Shown here: in pieces, positions 35,105-46,313 of the stretch | How the letters are laid out: each line of letters starts with the position of its first letter | Numbering within the stretch: position 1 is the first letter of the stretch | Assembly: GCF_019448115.1 (NCBI RefSeq) | Contig: NZ_JAGFNY010000012.1 | Span: 1-51,342, forward strand | From: Succinivibrio faecicola | Lineage (GTDB): Bacteria; Pseudomonadota; Gammaproteobacteria; Enterobacterales; Succinivibrionaceae | Length of the DNA: 51,342 nucleotides | Direction: 5' to 3' | Program-made: the position numbers and the translations under genes | The notes under the pieces: model-generated | What the model was told of the DNA's origin: nothing | Databases searched by the model: none | What the model saw: the letters and a program-made list of their open reading frames with translations, nothing else

Positions 35105-36832
35105 TTAGCCATTAAATCTGTTAATTTCTCTCATAGCTCTGATGAGAGTTTCAAGATTTGGTTTTGTATCCTGTTTTTGTCCGTTGTTGTCAATATAGGC
35201 TTTACCATTCTTTCTGTATACCACCACTTTGTTCTTTAAGATCATAAGTAATGATGCACCTTTGCTTGAAATGATAAAGTCACGCTGAGGCAACTTAAGC
35301 AGACTGTTTCCTATTGCATAATTTGAACATGGGGTCTGTATACCTAAAATTTCAATAGCAAATGTAGGAACAAGATCGAAATGAGATGAAATATTAAAGA
35401 ATGAAACACCTCTTAACCCATTGTCAGGAAGCATAAGAATCATTGGAACATGCTGTGCTGACATTGAATATGTGGCATGAGGATTTACTGCAGATGGATT
35501 TGCTTTTGATGATGTAATTATTACCATTGCATCATTTAATAAATTCTTTTCATTTAGAGTATGAATGAAATCACCGAATGCTTTATCAATGGCACTTAAT
35601 TTTTCTTGTCTTTGTTTTGAATTTAACTCAGTTGATGTAAGCGTATCAGAATTGATGTTTACAACATAACTTTGTTCAGGTTTTAAATTTTCAATAAAGC
35701 TAAGTGCATTTTCAAAAATTTCTGCATCTGAGTTTTTAAATGAGAAACGATTTTCATTAATGCCTAAAGTTTTAGCGATATTATTTTGAGTATTGCTAGA
35801 TGGTTTTGTTGAGAATATTCTGATTATATACTCAAGCTTCTGCATATAATCTACAGTAACTGGTTCAACATCATGAGATGTGAATCTGGTTTTATACTGT
35901 ATTGGCAGGCCGAATGAAGCTGCAAAAATATTATCTTCAAGACTTTCATAAGGCAAAAAATGATTTTCAAAGCTTGTGTACTGTCTTTTGCTTTCCATCA
36001 GATTTGGGGTAACGTCCTGGCTTAAATCTGAATATGACATACCATTGATGAAAATCATAATGGTGTTGTTCTTCTTGACAGGATCTGCCTGCGCGATTGT
36101 ATCTAATGGATACTTGAAAGATGAATTTGAAAGAACAATCTTTCTATCGTTTTCATCAATCCAGCCGTGATTTGACAGAAATGATTTTGCTGTCATTGGA
36201 TAATGAGCAGGGAACAGTGAACGCATGTTGGTCACTTTCTCATAATTATTTGCATCAGCCCAGATGAATATACCGTGAGATGCTATAAAACAGGCACTTA
36301 CGATTATCATTACAACGGTAGGGAAGTGGTTGTTTCTGTCCTCTGATTTGTAAAGCTCCCTATTAGAAAGTTTTACAAACAGATATTCAAGTCCTATAAG
36401 AATAAAAATAGCGATATACATGAAATTGAAATTAAGACCAGTATTGAAGTCTAAATCTCTAAGCATCAGTGAGCATACTGTCCATGACAGATGAGCCTTT
36501 ATTGTTAAGAAGAGTTTTGCATCAACAAGTAAAAGCACATGCATTATTATTGCAAGGACAGTACTTATAATTCTGTACCACCTAAACGATCCGATAAAGG
36601 TAAGTGGGAAGAAAATGATTAAGAATAATAGAAAAGCTAAGAAACTTAGCTGACCTAACCATGTTACGACAAGGTAAATAAAGGGAATGAAACCATCCGT
36701 TTTAGGAGCAGCATATAGATAAACAAGGCCTATAAAAATAGCTAAAAGACCATTTAAAAATATGAAATGGTGTCCCCAGGTGCTTGATCTTAAAACTTGT
36801 TCTTTTAGTAGCGGATTGAATTTCTTAAACAT
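35105..36832 (-). CDS. lapC: LapC/PbgA (YejM) inner-membrane LPS-sensing sulfatase-fold protein
   Basis: The 575-residue protein has an N-terminal membrane domain (five helices within residues 20-165; DUF3413) and a periplasmic sulfatase-fold domain from about residue 240 (NNTIMIFINGMSYSD, SFENHFLP, then HATYSMSAQHVPMILMLP and the late NYAIGNSLL). E. coli PbgA/YejM is 586 residues. There it senses LPS in the inner membrane and controls LpxC breakdown through LapB, independent of sulfatase catalysis. The nucleophile and several metal residues of true sulfatases are not evident here (INGMSYSD in place of the usual DxxR/E sites), in keeping with a non-catalytic sensor. SD AAGAGAA. Confidence 0.9.
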   Translation of the reverse strand: MFKKFNPLLKEQVLRSSTWGHHFIFLNGLLAIFIGLVYLYAAPKTDGFIPFIYLVVTWLGQLSFLAFLLFLIIFFPLTFIGSFRWYRIISTVLAIIMHVLLLVDAKLFLTIKAHLSWTVCSLMLRDLDFNTGLNFNFMYIAIFILIGLEYLFVKLSNRELYKSEDRNNHFPTVVMIIVSACFIASHGIFIWADANNYEKVTNMRSLFPAHYPMTAKSFLSNHGWIDENDRKIVLSNSSFKYPLDTIAQADPVKKNNTIMIFINGMSYSDLSQDVTPNLMESKRQYTSFENHFLPYESLEDNIFAASFGLPIQYKTRFTSHDVEPVTVDYMQKLEYIIRIFSTKPSSNTQNNIAKTLGINENRFSFKNSDAEIFENALSFIENLKPEQSYVVNINSDTLTSTELNSKQRQEKLSAIDKAFGDFIHTLNEKNLLNDAMVIITSSKANPSAVNPHATYSMSAQHVPMILMLPDNGLRGVSFFNISSHFDLVPTFAIEILGIQTPCSNYAIGNSLLKLPQRDFIISSKGASLLMILKNKVVVYRKNGKAYIDNNGQKQDTKPNLETLIRAMREINRFNG

Positions 36833-36923
36833 AATTCTCTTGTCTTTAAAATGAATCTTAGATCAATTCTATCACGAATTATTGCAATATTGCTTGTACA
36901 AAAGGTGAATGGATGAATATGAA

Positions 36924-36947
36924 AAAGGCATCATTTCTGATGCCTTT
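36924..36947 (-). terminator. Terminator of the aer-like gene
   Basis: On the minus strand AAAGGCATCA, loop GAAA and TGATGCCTTT form a perfect 10-bp hairpin with a GNRA-type loop, followed by TTCATATTC. It starts four bases after the aer stop. Confidence 0.85.
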
Positions 36948-36951
36948 AAAC

Positions 36952-38529
36952 TTATTTTGTCTTATAGAATCTTGAGATCATTTCAGCTACGTCATCAGCT
37001 TCCACTTTAAGTTTTTTCATATCCTGCTCATGTCTGCTTGAAATGGACGTTGAATCTTCCTGGAAGTTAAAGATGCTGTTTACCTGATCTACAATACTTT
37101 TGGCTGTTTCAGTCTGCTGAGTAATTGACTGCATCATCTTGTCAGCATTGTATTTAATTGATGAAATTGCTTCTACGACCTTATCCACATTTTCGTTGTT
37201 TCTTCCAACTTCGTTAACACCATCCTCAGCTGCAACAAGACCCTGTTCAGCCATTTCATCAGCATCAGTAGCGTTAACCTTAAACTGTGAAATCAGATCA
37301 TGAATACTCTGTGTTGACTTATGAGTAGACAGTGAAAGTGATCTTACCTCATCGGCTACTACAGCAAATCCCTTACCTGCTTCACCGGCTCTGGCAGCTT
37401 CAATTGAAGCATTCAAAGCAAGAAGGTTTGTCTGATCTGAAATCTGATCAATAAGCTCTGAAGCCTGTGAAATCTCTTCAACCTTTGATGACAGGTTCTT
37501 AATTGATGATGCTATATTCTTTACCTGATCATCAAGAGTGGAGATTGCTTCATGAGTTCTTTGAGAAATTGTTTTTCCTTCCTGTAAAAGCTCATAGGTA
37601 ATATCTGAGCTTTGAGTTGTCTGGGTTACAGATTCTGATAGATCGTTCATCATCAGGAGCATATCATTAGAGATATTCTGCATTGAGCGGGCAACTCGTC
37701 TTGCTTTTCTGGTTCTTTGCTCCATATCCTTTGCAACATCCTGAGCGCGATTTAAATTATCATCTGCAAGGTTGCACAGTCTTATTGATGCTTCATTTAC
37801 TCTGGTAAGAATCGCATCGATATACTTTTCCTGGCATTTAAGAGCGAATTTTGCCTTTTCAATATCGATATTCTTTTTTTCGTTGGTATAGATTCCAAGA
37901 GTTAATGGATCGACTTGTAGCTCATTCTTATCAATTACTCTGTATATAAATTTGTTCTTTTCATTAAGCTCTCTTGTGAATACGAATAAGGAAAAGACTC
38001 CAGCTGCAAGCACAGATAGGAAACTTGGAGAGTACAGAGCAAACAAAAACAGAAAGAAAGCAATTGCGTAAAAGTAGATGTTGAAATTATTTAAAACAGA
38101 TACACTTACTTTTTCTCTGCGATTTAGCTTTGCATATGCTTCTTTAGCGTTTTCTATCTCATATTTTGTAGCTTTTGTTCTGACAGATTCATACCCGATT
38201 ATTTTTCCATCCTGGAAAATAGGAAGAATAAATGCATTTACCCAATAGTAAGAGCCATCTTTGCAACGGTTTTTTATAATACCCATGAAAGGTTTGCCTT
38301 CCTTTAGGTTATCCCACATGAGTTTGAATACCTGAGTTGGCATATCTGGATGTCTAATAATATTGTGAGGCTGTCCTATGAGCTCTTCCCTTGAAAATCC
38401 ACACATATCCACAAAGGTCTGATTGACATCAGTGATAATGCCTTTTGCATCAGTTACAGAGATAATTCGTGTATTCGGAACATTTGGAAAAGGAACTTCT
38501 CTGTCTATTACTGGAAGATTGTTTCTCAT
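36952..38529 (-). CDS. aer: Aer-type methyl-accepting chemotaxis protein with PAS domain
   Basis: The 525-residue chemoreceptor starts with a PAS domain (about 15-125) closely like E. coli Aer, including the FAD-site motif [13 protein letters not shown], then [18 protein letters not shown] hydrophobic hairpin near residues 145-185 anchors it to the membrane without a periplasmic domain. A long coiled coil follows, with the MCP tip [30 protein letters not shown] near residue 380. Aer senses redox or oxygen state through FAD and signals to CheA via CheW. No che or flagellar genes are adjacent. It ends with its own terminator. SD is weak. E. coli Aer is 506 residues. Confidence 0.9.
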   Translation of the reverse strand: MRNNLPVIDREVPFPNVPNTRIISVTDAKGIITDVNQTFVDMCGFSREELIGQPHNIIRHPDMPTQVFKLMWDNLKEGKPFMGIIKNRCKDGSYYWVNAFILPIFQDGKIIGYESVRTKATKYEIENAKEAYAKLNRREKVSVSVLNNFNIYFYAIAFFLFLFALYSPSFLSVLAAGVFSLFVFTRELNEKNKFIYRVIDKNELQVDPLTLGIYTNEKKNIDIEKAKFALKCQEKYIDAILTRVNEASIRLCNLADDNLNRAQDVAKDMEQRTRKARRVARSMQNISNDMLLMMNDLSESVTQTTQSSDITYELLQEGKTISQRTHEAISTLDDQVKNIASSIKNLSSKVEEISQASELIDQISDQTNLLALNASIEAARAGEAGKGFAVVADEVRSLSLSTHKSTQSIHDLISQFKVNATDADEMAEQGLVAAEDGVNEVGRNNENVDKVVEAISSIKYNADKMMQSITQQTETAKSIVDQVNSIFNFQEDSTSISSRHEQDMKKLKVEADDVAEMISRFYKTK

Positions 38530-38930
38530 GATTGTACCGTTACATCCCTTAAAAATTTTTATGATAATAGTAGTTATATTGTTATTATGCCTATAAATAT
38601 CGGAAATGGCTAAGAATTCTGAACGATTTAGACCCGATTTATATTCAAATGGTGAGCATGTTCAAATATTAGATTTAACTTAAGAGGTGAGCTTTGTAAA
38701 ATTTTTACGTTTTTTTTATCAATTCTTTTATAGAAATGTGTTCCTTAAGTCACAAATTTATTTTGAACAGTCAATAGTTATAATTAGCTTTTCTTTTGCA
38801 AAAGAAAAAAAAGTAAAAATATATCTATATGAATTATAAGAAAAAGTTTGAGTAAAGTCGCGCAAAACGCCATTTGAAAGGCTCAAAAAAATTTTTGATG
38901 GTGAAAATATAGCAAAAAGAGGAGAATTAT
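38530..38930. other. 401-bp divergent intergenic region between aer and the VWA gene
   Basis: This is the longest non-coding stretch in the window. It is AT-rich, and no gene could be supported. It holds a perfect 20-base palindrome (38789-38808) and the promoter and SD (AGAGGAG, 38919-38925) of the VWA gene. No sigma-28 promoter with correct spacing was found for aer. Confidence 0.6.
38789..38808. repeat. Perfect 20-base palindrome
   Basis: TTTTCTTTTG is followed directly by its complement CAAAAGAAAA with no loop. A loopless palindrome favours a dimeric regulator site over a hairpin; it is 123 bases before the VWA start and more than 250 from aer. The flanking A run could also let it work as a weak minus-strand terminator. 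Confidence 0.55.
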
Positions 38931-40595
38931 ATGAATTCACTATCAAATGCTTTGCCTATTATGGTTAGCAATTATTCAAAACTTTTTGGTATTACTGTAA
39001 GAATACAGGGAACTAGCGCCTATACAAACGGACAGGTTATCACAATTCCAAGACTTGATATGAGTGATCCTACCAAGGCAAGACTTGCCTATGGATATTT
39101 AGCTCATGAAGCTTCGCATGTCAGATATACTGATTTTTCACTAATCAAGACTGAAAAAATTGGCGAGAATCTTCTTTTAATGTCTTTACTCAATATTCTT
39201 GAGGACTGCAGAATAGAAAAGCTAATTGCAAAAGAATTTATTGGTGTTTATGAAAACCTGCTTTTGCTCAATGACTACTATGAATCTGAATGGAAAAACT
39301 ACTGCAGAAATATTCATAACTATGATTCTATTTCTATACTCCTAAGTTTTATTCAATGCTATGCTCAGAGTAATATTCAGCATTTTGTCAGTTCAAGACC
39401 AAAGGCATCTTTTCTTTTTTATGTGCTTAAAACAAGAGTTCAATATGAAGATTTAAAAAAGATCATAAGAATTATTAAAAAGTCTTTTTGTGCAAATAGC
39501 ACTCAACAGGTCCTTGATATATGCAAAGAAATCTATTCTCTTGTAGTTTCTTTGAATTTCAAGTTCAAAGAATATCACTCAGATCCTGAATTCATTAAAA
39601 ATTTAGGTGATCTGAATATGTCACTTCAGTCCGTTGACAAGATGATAAAGTCTAAAGTTGCTAAGAGAAATCTTTCTTTAATGAAGGAATACGCAAAGTT
39701 TAGAAATCTGTGCCAAGGAGATTTTAATAATGCCACACCTAATAAGGGGGGAGCACATATTATTGAGGAGAACAGTTTAGGAACTCACTCATCTTCAAGA
39801 GAGGATTTTGGCCTGTTCAGTGATCAGGACTGTCCTTTAGGTGATCCAGATTTTATCAAATGTGCAGAGCCATCATATGGCATTAGAATGGGGTTAAGAC
39901 ATAAGGTTTTAGGTTATGTTCGTCATTATGGAAAGCATACATATTCATCAAATAGAATCGATCCTATTAAAGCTCAGAAGGTCTGCTTAGGTGAGGTAAA
40001 TATTTTTAAGGACAGAATAGTAGCAAGAGATTTTTCAACTTCAGTTCATATTCTTGTTGATGTATCAAGTTCAATGATAACAACAGATGGTGAGAATAAC
40101 TCAAGGGCTTTTGAAGCATGCAAAACAGCACTTATGCTTTCTTTGGCACTTGAAAATATTGATGGAATAAAAACTCTAGTTACATATTTTCCAGGTGTCA
40201 GAAATGAATTTGAAATTGCACTAAGAGATAATGAAAAGGTATCAAAAGTTGCACCAAGATTCGATCAGACACCAAGAGGCTCAACGCCACTTGCACAGGC
40301 CTTTTGGTATGCACTTGGAAAAGTAAACTCTCTTGAGTGTCAGAGAAATATTGTCATTGTGATTACAGATGGAATGCCTGATTCTATAAGTAATACCATG
40401 CAGTGTATAGAGTATGCAAAAAAGCATGGAGTTGAGGTTTATGGAATTTCAATCCGCTCAGAAATGATTAAGCAGTTTTTTGATAATGCAATTATTCTTG
40501 AAAGTGCTTCAAAGCTTGAAGAAAAATCATATGAACTATTCTCTAAACTGTTTGACGTTCAAAAATGCAGTTATCTTGATTTAATTGAAGACTAG
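38931..40595 (+). CDS. CobT-like protein with HExxH metal motif and VWA domain
   Basis: The 554-residue cytosolic protein has an N-terminal metallopeptidase-like domain with His59-Glu60-Ala-Ser-His63 (YLAHEASHVRY) and a following NILEDCRIEK (Glu91/Asp92), which supplies a likely third ligand. The C-terminal third is a von Willebrand A domain with a complete MIDAS: DVSSSM, the Thr in PRGSTPLA and ITDGMPD. This layout is found in CobT-like proteins, which normally work with a MoxR/CobS-type AAA ATPase. No such ATPase is in this window. It is a single gene with its own strong SD, between aer and queA. Whether it is a protease, a metal-insertion factor or a conflict-system part is unknown. Confidence 0.8.
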   Translation: MNSLSNALPIMVSNYSKLFGITVRIQGTSAYTNGQVITIPRLDMSDPTKARLAYGYLAHEASHVRYTDFSLIKTEKIGENLLLMSLLNILEDCRIEKLIAKEFIGVYENLLLLNDYYESEWKNYCRNIHNYDSISILLSFIQCYAQSNIQHFVSSRPKASFLFYVLKTRVQYEDLKKIIRIIKKSFCANSTQQVLDICKEIYSLVVSLNFKFKEYHSDPEFIKNLGDLNMSLQSVDKMIKSKVAKRNLSLMKEYAKFRNLCQGDFNNATPNKGGAHIIEENSLGTHSSSREDFGLFSDQDCPLGDPDFIKCAEPSYGIRMGLRHKVLGYVRHYGKHTYSSNRIDPIKAQKVCLGEVNIFKDRIVARDFSTSVHILVDVSSSMITTDGENNSRAFEACKTALMLSLALENIDGIKTLVTYFPGVRNEFEIALRDNEKVSKVAPRFDQTPRGSTPLAQAFWYALGKVNSLECQRNIVIVITDGMPDSISNTMQCIEYAKKHGVEVYGISIRSEMIKQFFDNAIILESASKLEEKSYELFSKLFDVQKCSYLDLIED

Positions 40596-40696
40596 TGCAA
40601 AAAGGATCTGCAGTGGTTATATGTCACCATTTTCTTTGCTGTATGTATATTATCTGAAAAATGGTAGAATATGCGCAGTTTAAAGAGGTACACAAA

Positions 40697-41779
40697 TTGT
40701 TAAGAAGCGATTTTAATTTTGATTTGCCAGAAGAGCTGATTGCAACATATCCAAGTGAACAGCGTACTGGTTGCAGAATGCTTTGTCTGAACGGTCTTGA
40801 CGGCACATATTCTGATAAGCACTTTTATGATTTGAAAGAATTCTTAAAGCCAGGTGATCTGCTTGTATTCAATGACACAAAGGTTATCCCTGCAAGATTA
40901 TATGGTAAAAAAGAATCTGGTGGTGCTTTAGAGTTCCTTATTGAAAGACTAGTAAGTGAAACTTCTGCTCTGACTCACATCAAATCAAGTCGTTCACCAA
41001 AGGCTGGTGCAACACTGATTATCGATGGCGGTTATGAATTCATGGTTGATGGTCGTGAAGGAGAACTCTTCAAGATCTCCACAAAAAATGGCGAATCATT
41101 ACTGGATATTCTTAATAAGGTCGGACATATTCCTCTTCCTCCATATATAGACAGACCAGATGAAGAGCTTGATAGAGAAAGATATCAGACTGTTTATTCA
41201 AAGATTCCTGGCGCTGTTGCAGCTCCAACAGCTGGTCTTCATTTTGATGATAATCAGCTAGAAGAGCTAAAAAAGATGGGGGTAAACCTGGCTTTTGTAA
41301 CTTTGCATGTCGGTGCCGGTACTTTTCAGCCTGTAAGAGAAGATGATATTTTAAATCATCATATGCATTCAGAATTTGTTCATCTTTCAAAGGAAGTTGC
41401 TGATGCTGTAATACAGACTCACAAAAATGGAAACAGAGTTATTGCAGTTGGTACAACAGCAGTCCGCTCTTTAGAAAGTGCAGCTTGTTTTGCTAAAAAG
41501 AGTGGCTCATCAGATGAGATTGTTCCTTTTTCAAATGATACATCCATCTTTATTTATCCAGGATATGATTACCATGTAGTTGATTGTCTGATTACAAATT
41601 TTCATCTTCCGGAATCAACTCTAATCATGCTTGTAAGCGCATTTGCAGGTTATTCACATACAATGAATGCCTACTTACATGCTGTAAACGAGAAGTACCA
41701 CTTTTTCAGTTATGGCGATTGCATGTTTATTACAAAGAATCCAATGGCAAAAGAAGATTTGCCTCCATCTGCTAAATAG
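40697..41779 (+). CDS. queA: S-adenosylmethionine:tRNA ribosyltransferase-isomerase QueA
   Basis: QueA moves the ribosyl part of SAM to preQ1 on tRNA, making epoxyqueuosine. The 360-residue protein starts at TTG 40697, eight bases after AAGAGG, giving [18 protein letters not shown], which matches the family's N-terminus (DFxFDLPxxLIA). An ATG at 40661 would add 12 residues with no SD. Motifs: [58 protein letters not shown]-type (here [14 protein letters not shown]), [11 protein letters not shown] and [21 protein letters not shown]. The tgt gene follows after nine bases, as in E. coli. Confidence 0.95.
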   Translation: MLRSDFNFDLPEELIATYPSEQRTGCRMLCLNGLDGTYSDKHFYDLKEFLKPGDLLVFNDTKVIPARLYGKKESGGALEFLIERLVSETSALTHIKSSRSPKAGATLIIDGGYEFMVDGREGELFKISTKNGESLLDILNKVGHIPLPPYIDRPDEELDRERYQTVYSKIPGAVAAPTAGLHFDDNQLEELKKMGVNLAFVTLHVGAGTFQPVREDDILNHHMHSEFVHLSKEVADAVIQTHKNGNRVIAVGTTAVRSLESAACFAKKSGSSDEIVPFSNDTSIFIYPGYDYHVVDCLITNFHLPESTLIMLVSAFAGYSHTMNAYLHAVNEKYHFFSYGDCMFITKNPMAKEDLPPSAK

Positions 41780-42904
<1,125 letters not shown>

Positions 42905-42974
42905 CTCATATATTTGTTCTTTTGTGGTGAGTGTTGGCAATATCAGTCTTAAGATCTGATTAAAAAAGAAATTG

Positions 42975-42983
42975 TGGTATACT
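42975..42983 (+). promoter_or_regulatory. Extended -10 promoter upstream of yajC-secDF
   Basis: TGGTATACT gives an extended -10 (TGn plus TATACT, 5 of 6) 56 bases before yajC, in a 134-base gap after tgt. It may start a yajC-secD-secF transcript separate from queA-tgt. Confidence 0.5.
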
Positions 42984-43038
42984 CTTTTGAGTTAAATACT
43001 AAAATAAAACTATTTAAACTTTTTGAAGGAAAATAAAA

Positions 43039-43413
43039 ATGAGTATTATTTCAGCAGCATATGCAGCAGATACCGCAGCTCCTGCAGCTCAGCAGGGTGG
43101 CGATATGAGCATGATCATTATCCTTACTATCTGTATGATCGCTGTTTATTTCCTCTTTATGCGTCCAAATAACAAAAAGCGTAAAGAGATGCAGAAATTA
43201 TTAGATAATCTGGCTGTTGGTGATGAGGTTTTAACCAATGGTGGTATAGTTGGTCGTATCACTAAGTTACCAGACAACAAGGAATACGTTCTAGTATCAG
43301 TATCATCAGGTGTTGTTATGCAGTTTAAGCGCAACTATGTTGTAGCAGTTCTGCCAAAGGGCACCGTAGAAGCTATCTCTGTTGAAAAGCAGGTAGCAAA
43401 TAAGAATAAATAA
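43039..43413 (+). CDS. yajC: Sec translocon accessory protein YajC
   Basis: YajC joins SecD and SecF in the accessory complex of the Sec translocon. The 124 residues have a short Ala-rich lead, one transmembrane helix (MIIILTICMIAVYFLFM) followed directly by the family block RPNNKKRKEMQKLLDNLAVGDEVLTNGGIVGRI and a short cytosolic domain. SD GAAGGA precedes the ATG. secD follows after 63 bases containing a GNRA-capped hairpin. Confidence 0.95.
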   Translation: MSIISAAYAADTAAPAAQQGGDMSMIIILTICMIAVYFLFMRPNNKKRKEMQKLLDNLAVGDEVLTNGGIVGRITKLPDNKEYVLVSVSSGVVMQFKRNYVVAVLPKGTVEAISVEKQVANKNK

Positions 43414-43430
43414 TAGCAGTTTGTGAAATC

Positions 43431-43452
43431 AAGGCTACCGCAAGGTAGCTTT
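43431..43452 (+). promoter_or_regulatory. GNRA-capped stem-loop between yajC and secD
   Basis: AAGGCTACC, tetraloop GCAA, GGTAGCTTT form a nine-pair stem with one G-U pair, then TGTATCTTTATAT. It could be a partial terminator or a processing site that sets different levels of YajC and SecD; too little T tract for confident termination. Confidence 0.45.
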
Positions 43453-43476
43453 GTATCTTTATATAGGTAACATAAA

Positions 43477-45351
43477 GTGTTAAACAAATTCCCTCTGTGG
43501 AAAAACATCATGGTTTTCTTTGTGATTGCTGTGGGATTTTTCTACGCACTTCCAAATCTATATGGTGAAGATCCGGCTCTTCAGATTTCAGGTACCCATG
43601 GGGTTGAATTAGATCAGAAGACAGTTGATTCAATCAAAAATACATTACAGAGCAAGAATATTGAAGGTAAATATGAATTTGCCAATAGTCAGCTTTTAAT
43701 CAGATTTGCAAATACAGATGAGCAGTTATCTGCAAGACAGATTGTATCTTCATCTCTATCTGAAAATTATGTTGTTGCTTTAAATCTTGCACCTGCAACT
43801 CCTGAATGGATGAGAAATATCGGTATGCATCCATTAAAGTTAGGTCTTGATCTTCGAGGTGGTGTTCATTTCCTTATGGAAGTTGACATGGAAGAAGCTA
43901 TGAAGAAGATGAGATCTCAGCTTACTAATGATTTTAGAACAGAGCTTAGAAACCACGATATTCGTTTATCTTCTGTAAAAGCTGAAAATGATTATGTTCT
44001 TGTTGAGTTCAAAGATGCTTTAACAAGAGATAAGGCTCAGGAGCTTTTAGCATCTCGTCACAAGGACTTTAAGGTTGTTTCTCAGGATATTTCTGATAAA
44101 TTTTATGTAAGAGCAACAATGACTCCTCAAAAACTCTCTGAGATCAGAACAAATGCTGTTGATCAGAACATAAATATTATCAGAAACCGTGTTAATGAAT
44201 TAGGTGTTGCAGAACCTCTAGTTCAAAGACAGGGTGCAGACAGACTTGTTGTTGAACTTCCAGGTGTTCAGGATACAGCAAGAGCAAAAGAGATTTTAGG
44301 TGCTACAGCAACATTAGAGTTCCGTCTTGTTGATTCTAACGCTGATATTCAGGCTGCAGCTGCAGGTCATGTACCAGCAGGCTGTGAGGTTATCAACGAT
44401 CAGCAGGGCTACCCTGTAGTTGTTCACAAGCAGGTTGTTTTAACCGGTGATCATATTGTAGATGCAAGTTCATCAGCAGATGAAAATGGTCGTCCTCAAG
44501 TAAATATCAGTCTTGATTCACGTGGTGGTTCTATCATGGCCGCCTTTACAAAAGACAATATCGGTAAGCCAATGGGAACAAACTTCATTGAGTATGTTGT
44601 TGTTCCATCAAATGATCCAAATGCACCAAAGCCAGGTGATCTGAACTATAAGCCAAAGTTCAAGAAGATAGAGAGAATGATTAATATTGCAACTATTCAG
44701 TCTCGTCTTGGATCATCATTTAGAATCACAGGACTTGATTCTCCTAAGGAAGCTCATAATTTAGCTCTGCTTTTAAGAGCTGGTGCTCTTATTGCTCCAA
44801 TTCAGATTGTTGAAGAAAGAACAATTGGTCCTTCACTTGGTCAGCAGAACATTGATAACGGTATGAAAGCAATGCTATATGGTATTGTATTCCTTGCTGT
44901 ATTCATGATTATCTACTACAAGTCATTTGGTTTTATTGCAAATCTTGCTTTAGTATTCAATCTGGTTTTACTGGTTGGAATCATGTCATTAATTCCTGGT
45001 GCAACCATGACACTACCTGGTATTGCAGGTATCGTGCTCACACTTGGTATGGCTGTTGATGCTAACGTGCTTATTTATGAAAGAATCCGTGAAGAGATCA
45101 GAAATAACAGACCAGTTCAGATTGCTATCAATGAAGGTTATGCACGTGCGTTTGTAACAATTGCTGATTCTAATATCACCTCATTTATTACTTCTCTGAT
45201 TCTGTTCATGGTCGGAACTGGTGCGGTTAAGGGCTTTGCTCTTGTACTTATGATTGGTCTTGCAAGTTCTATGTTTACTGCTGTTACAGCATGTCGTGCA
45301 GTTGTAAATATTGTATACGGCGGACGCAATATCAAGAAGCTGAGCATATAG
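43477..45351 (+). CDS. secD: Protein translocase subunit SecD
   Basis: SecD uses the proton gradient with SecF to complete export through SecYEG. The 624 residues (E. coli 615) contain the N-terminal membrane anchor with [15 protein letters not shown], the periplasmic P1 domain with [36 protein letters not shown], and the head region, and then five transmembrane helices with [22 protein letters not shown] and [23 protein letters not shown], the conserved Asp motif. No SD is strong ahead of the GTG/ATG-type start, which sits as GTG at 43477. Confidence 0.96.
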   Translation: MLNKFPLWKNIMVFFVIAVGFFYALPNLYGEDPALQISGTHGVELDQKTVDSIKNTLQSKNIEGKYEFANSQLLIRFANTDEQLSARQIVSSSLSENYVVALNLAPATPEWMRNIGMHPLKLGLDLRGGVHFLMEVDMEEAMKKMRSQLTNDFRTELRNHDIRLSSVKAENDYVLVEFKDALTRDKAQELLASRHKDFKVVSQDISDKFYVRATMTPQKLSEIRTNAVDQNINIIRNRVNELGVAEPLVQRQGADRLVVELPGVQDTARAKEILGATATLEFRLVDSNADIQAAAAGHVPAGCEVINDQQGYPVVVHKQVVLTGDHIVDASSSADENGRPQVNISLDSRGGSIMAAFTKDNIGKPMGTNFIEYVVVPSNDPNAPKPGDLNYKPKFKKIERMINIATIQSRLGSSFRITGLDSPKEAHNLALLLRAGALIAPIQIVEERTIGPSLGQQNIDNGMKAMLYGIVFLAVFMIIYYKSFGFIANLALVFNLVLLVGIMSLIPGATMTLPGIAGIVLTLGMAVDANVLIYERIREEIRNNRPVQIAINEGYARAFVTIADSNITSFITSLILFMVGTGAVKGFALVLMIGLASSMFTAVTACRAVVNIVYGGRNIKKLSI

Positions 45352-45357
45352 GAGAAA

Positions 45358-46308
45358 ATGATGCTTCAATTTATTAAGCAATCTACTGTTATTCCTTTTA
45401 TGAAGATAAAAGGAATTGTTGAAGTCCTTTGCCTTGTATTAGTTATAGGCTCAATTGTATCTATGTGTACTAAGGGGCTTAACTGGGGTCTTGATTTTAC
45501 AGGTGGTATTGTTGTTGAAACCTCTTATTCAAAAGCTGTAGACCTCAATGATGTAAAGAAAGAATATGCAAAGCAGGGCATTGTTGGTACAACACAGCAC
45601 TTTGGTACTAATCAGGACGTTCTTGTTAGAGTTGCTCCAAAAGATGGTCTTGATCAGCAGATTGTAACTAACAAGGTAATGGCAGCTTCAAAAGCTCTTG
45701 ATCCTTCAGTTACTTTAAGCCGCACTGAGTATGTTGGACCTGCAGTTGGTGAGGAGCTTGTTGAAAGCGGTCTTATTGCAATAGTTGTTTCTTTATTAGC
45801 TATTCTTATCTATATTGCATTCAGATTCGAGTGGCGTATGGCAACAGGTGCTGTCATTTCACTTGCTTATGACGTTATTGTTGTATTAGGCACTTTCTCA
45901 GTTCTTCAGATTGAATATGACCTTACAGTTTTAGCAGCTGTTTTAACTGTGGTTGGTTATTCTCTGAACGATAAGATTGTTGTATTTGACAGAATCAGAG
46001 AAAATGCATCATCTCTTCCAAGAAATACAGTAATGAGCAGACTGTTTGACGTTTCTTTAACTCAGACTTTATCTAGAACCATTATCACCTCAGGTACAAC
46101 ACTGATTACTGTTGTCAGCCTCATGATTTTTGGTGGTGAGATGATTTATGGTTTCGCTCTTGCCTTGTTTGTCGGTATTGTTTTTGGTACTATTTCATCA
46201 ATCTATGTGGCTTCTACATGGGCATTAATTCTCGGAATCAAGCGTGAGAATCTTGTTCCTGTAAAAATTGAGAAAAAAGAGTCAGATGGATATGAAACCA
46301 TGGACTAA
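45358..46308 (+). CDS. secF: Protein translocase subunit SecF
   Basis: SecF is the six-helix partner of SecD. The 316 residues show the family's GLNWGLDFTGGIVVE near residue 38, TEYVGPAVGEELVESGLIA before the second helix, LAAVLTVVGYSLNDKIVVFDRIREN, with the conserved Asp, and SLTQTLSRTIITSGTTLI. SD AGGAG ends three bases before ATG 45358; a second ATG directly after (45361) has the better spacing and either may be used. It starts six bases after secD. Confidence 0.96.
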   Translation: MMLQFIKQSTVIPFMKIKGIVEVLCLVLVIGSIVSMCTKGLNWGLDFTGGIVVETSYSKAVDLNDVKKEYAKQGIVGTTQHFGTNQDVLVRVAPKDGLDQQIVTNKVMAASKALDPSVTLSRTEYVGPAVGEELVESGLIAIVVSLLAILIYIAFRFEWRMATGAVISLAYDVIVVLGTFSVLQIEYDLTVLAAVLTVVGYSLNDKIVVFDRIRENASSLPRNTVMSRLFDVSLTQTLSRTIITSGTTLITVVSLMIFGGEMIYGFALALFVGIVFGTISSIYVASTWALILGIKRENLVPVKIEKKESDGYETMD

Positions 46309-46313
46309 AAACA

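Noticed and set aside
38530-38650. Sigma-28 promoter for the aer-like gene
   Set aside because: A TCCGATAT resembling the -10 exists on the minus strand, but the nearest TAAA is 18 rather than 11 bases from it.
38758-38946. Minus-strand 62-residue reading frame
   Set aside because: It overlaps the start and SD of the VWA gene, has no SD of its own and its composition follows the AT-rich gap.
40596-40696. preQ1 riboswitch upstream of queA-tgt
   Set aside because: The gap is short and lacks the stem-loop and A-rich tail of preQ1-I; QueA acts after preQ1 incorporation and is seldom controlled this way.
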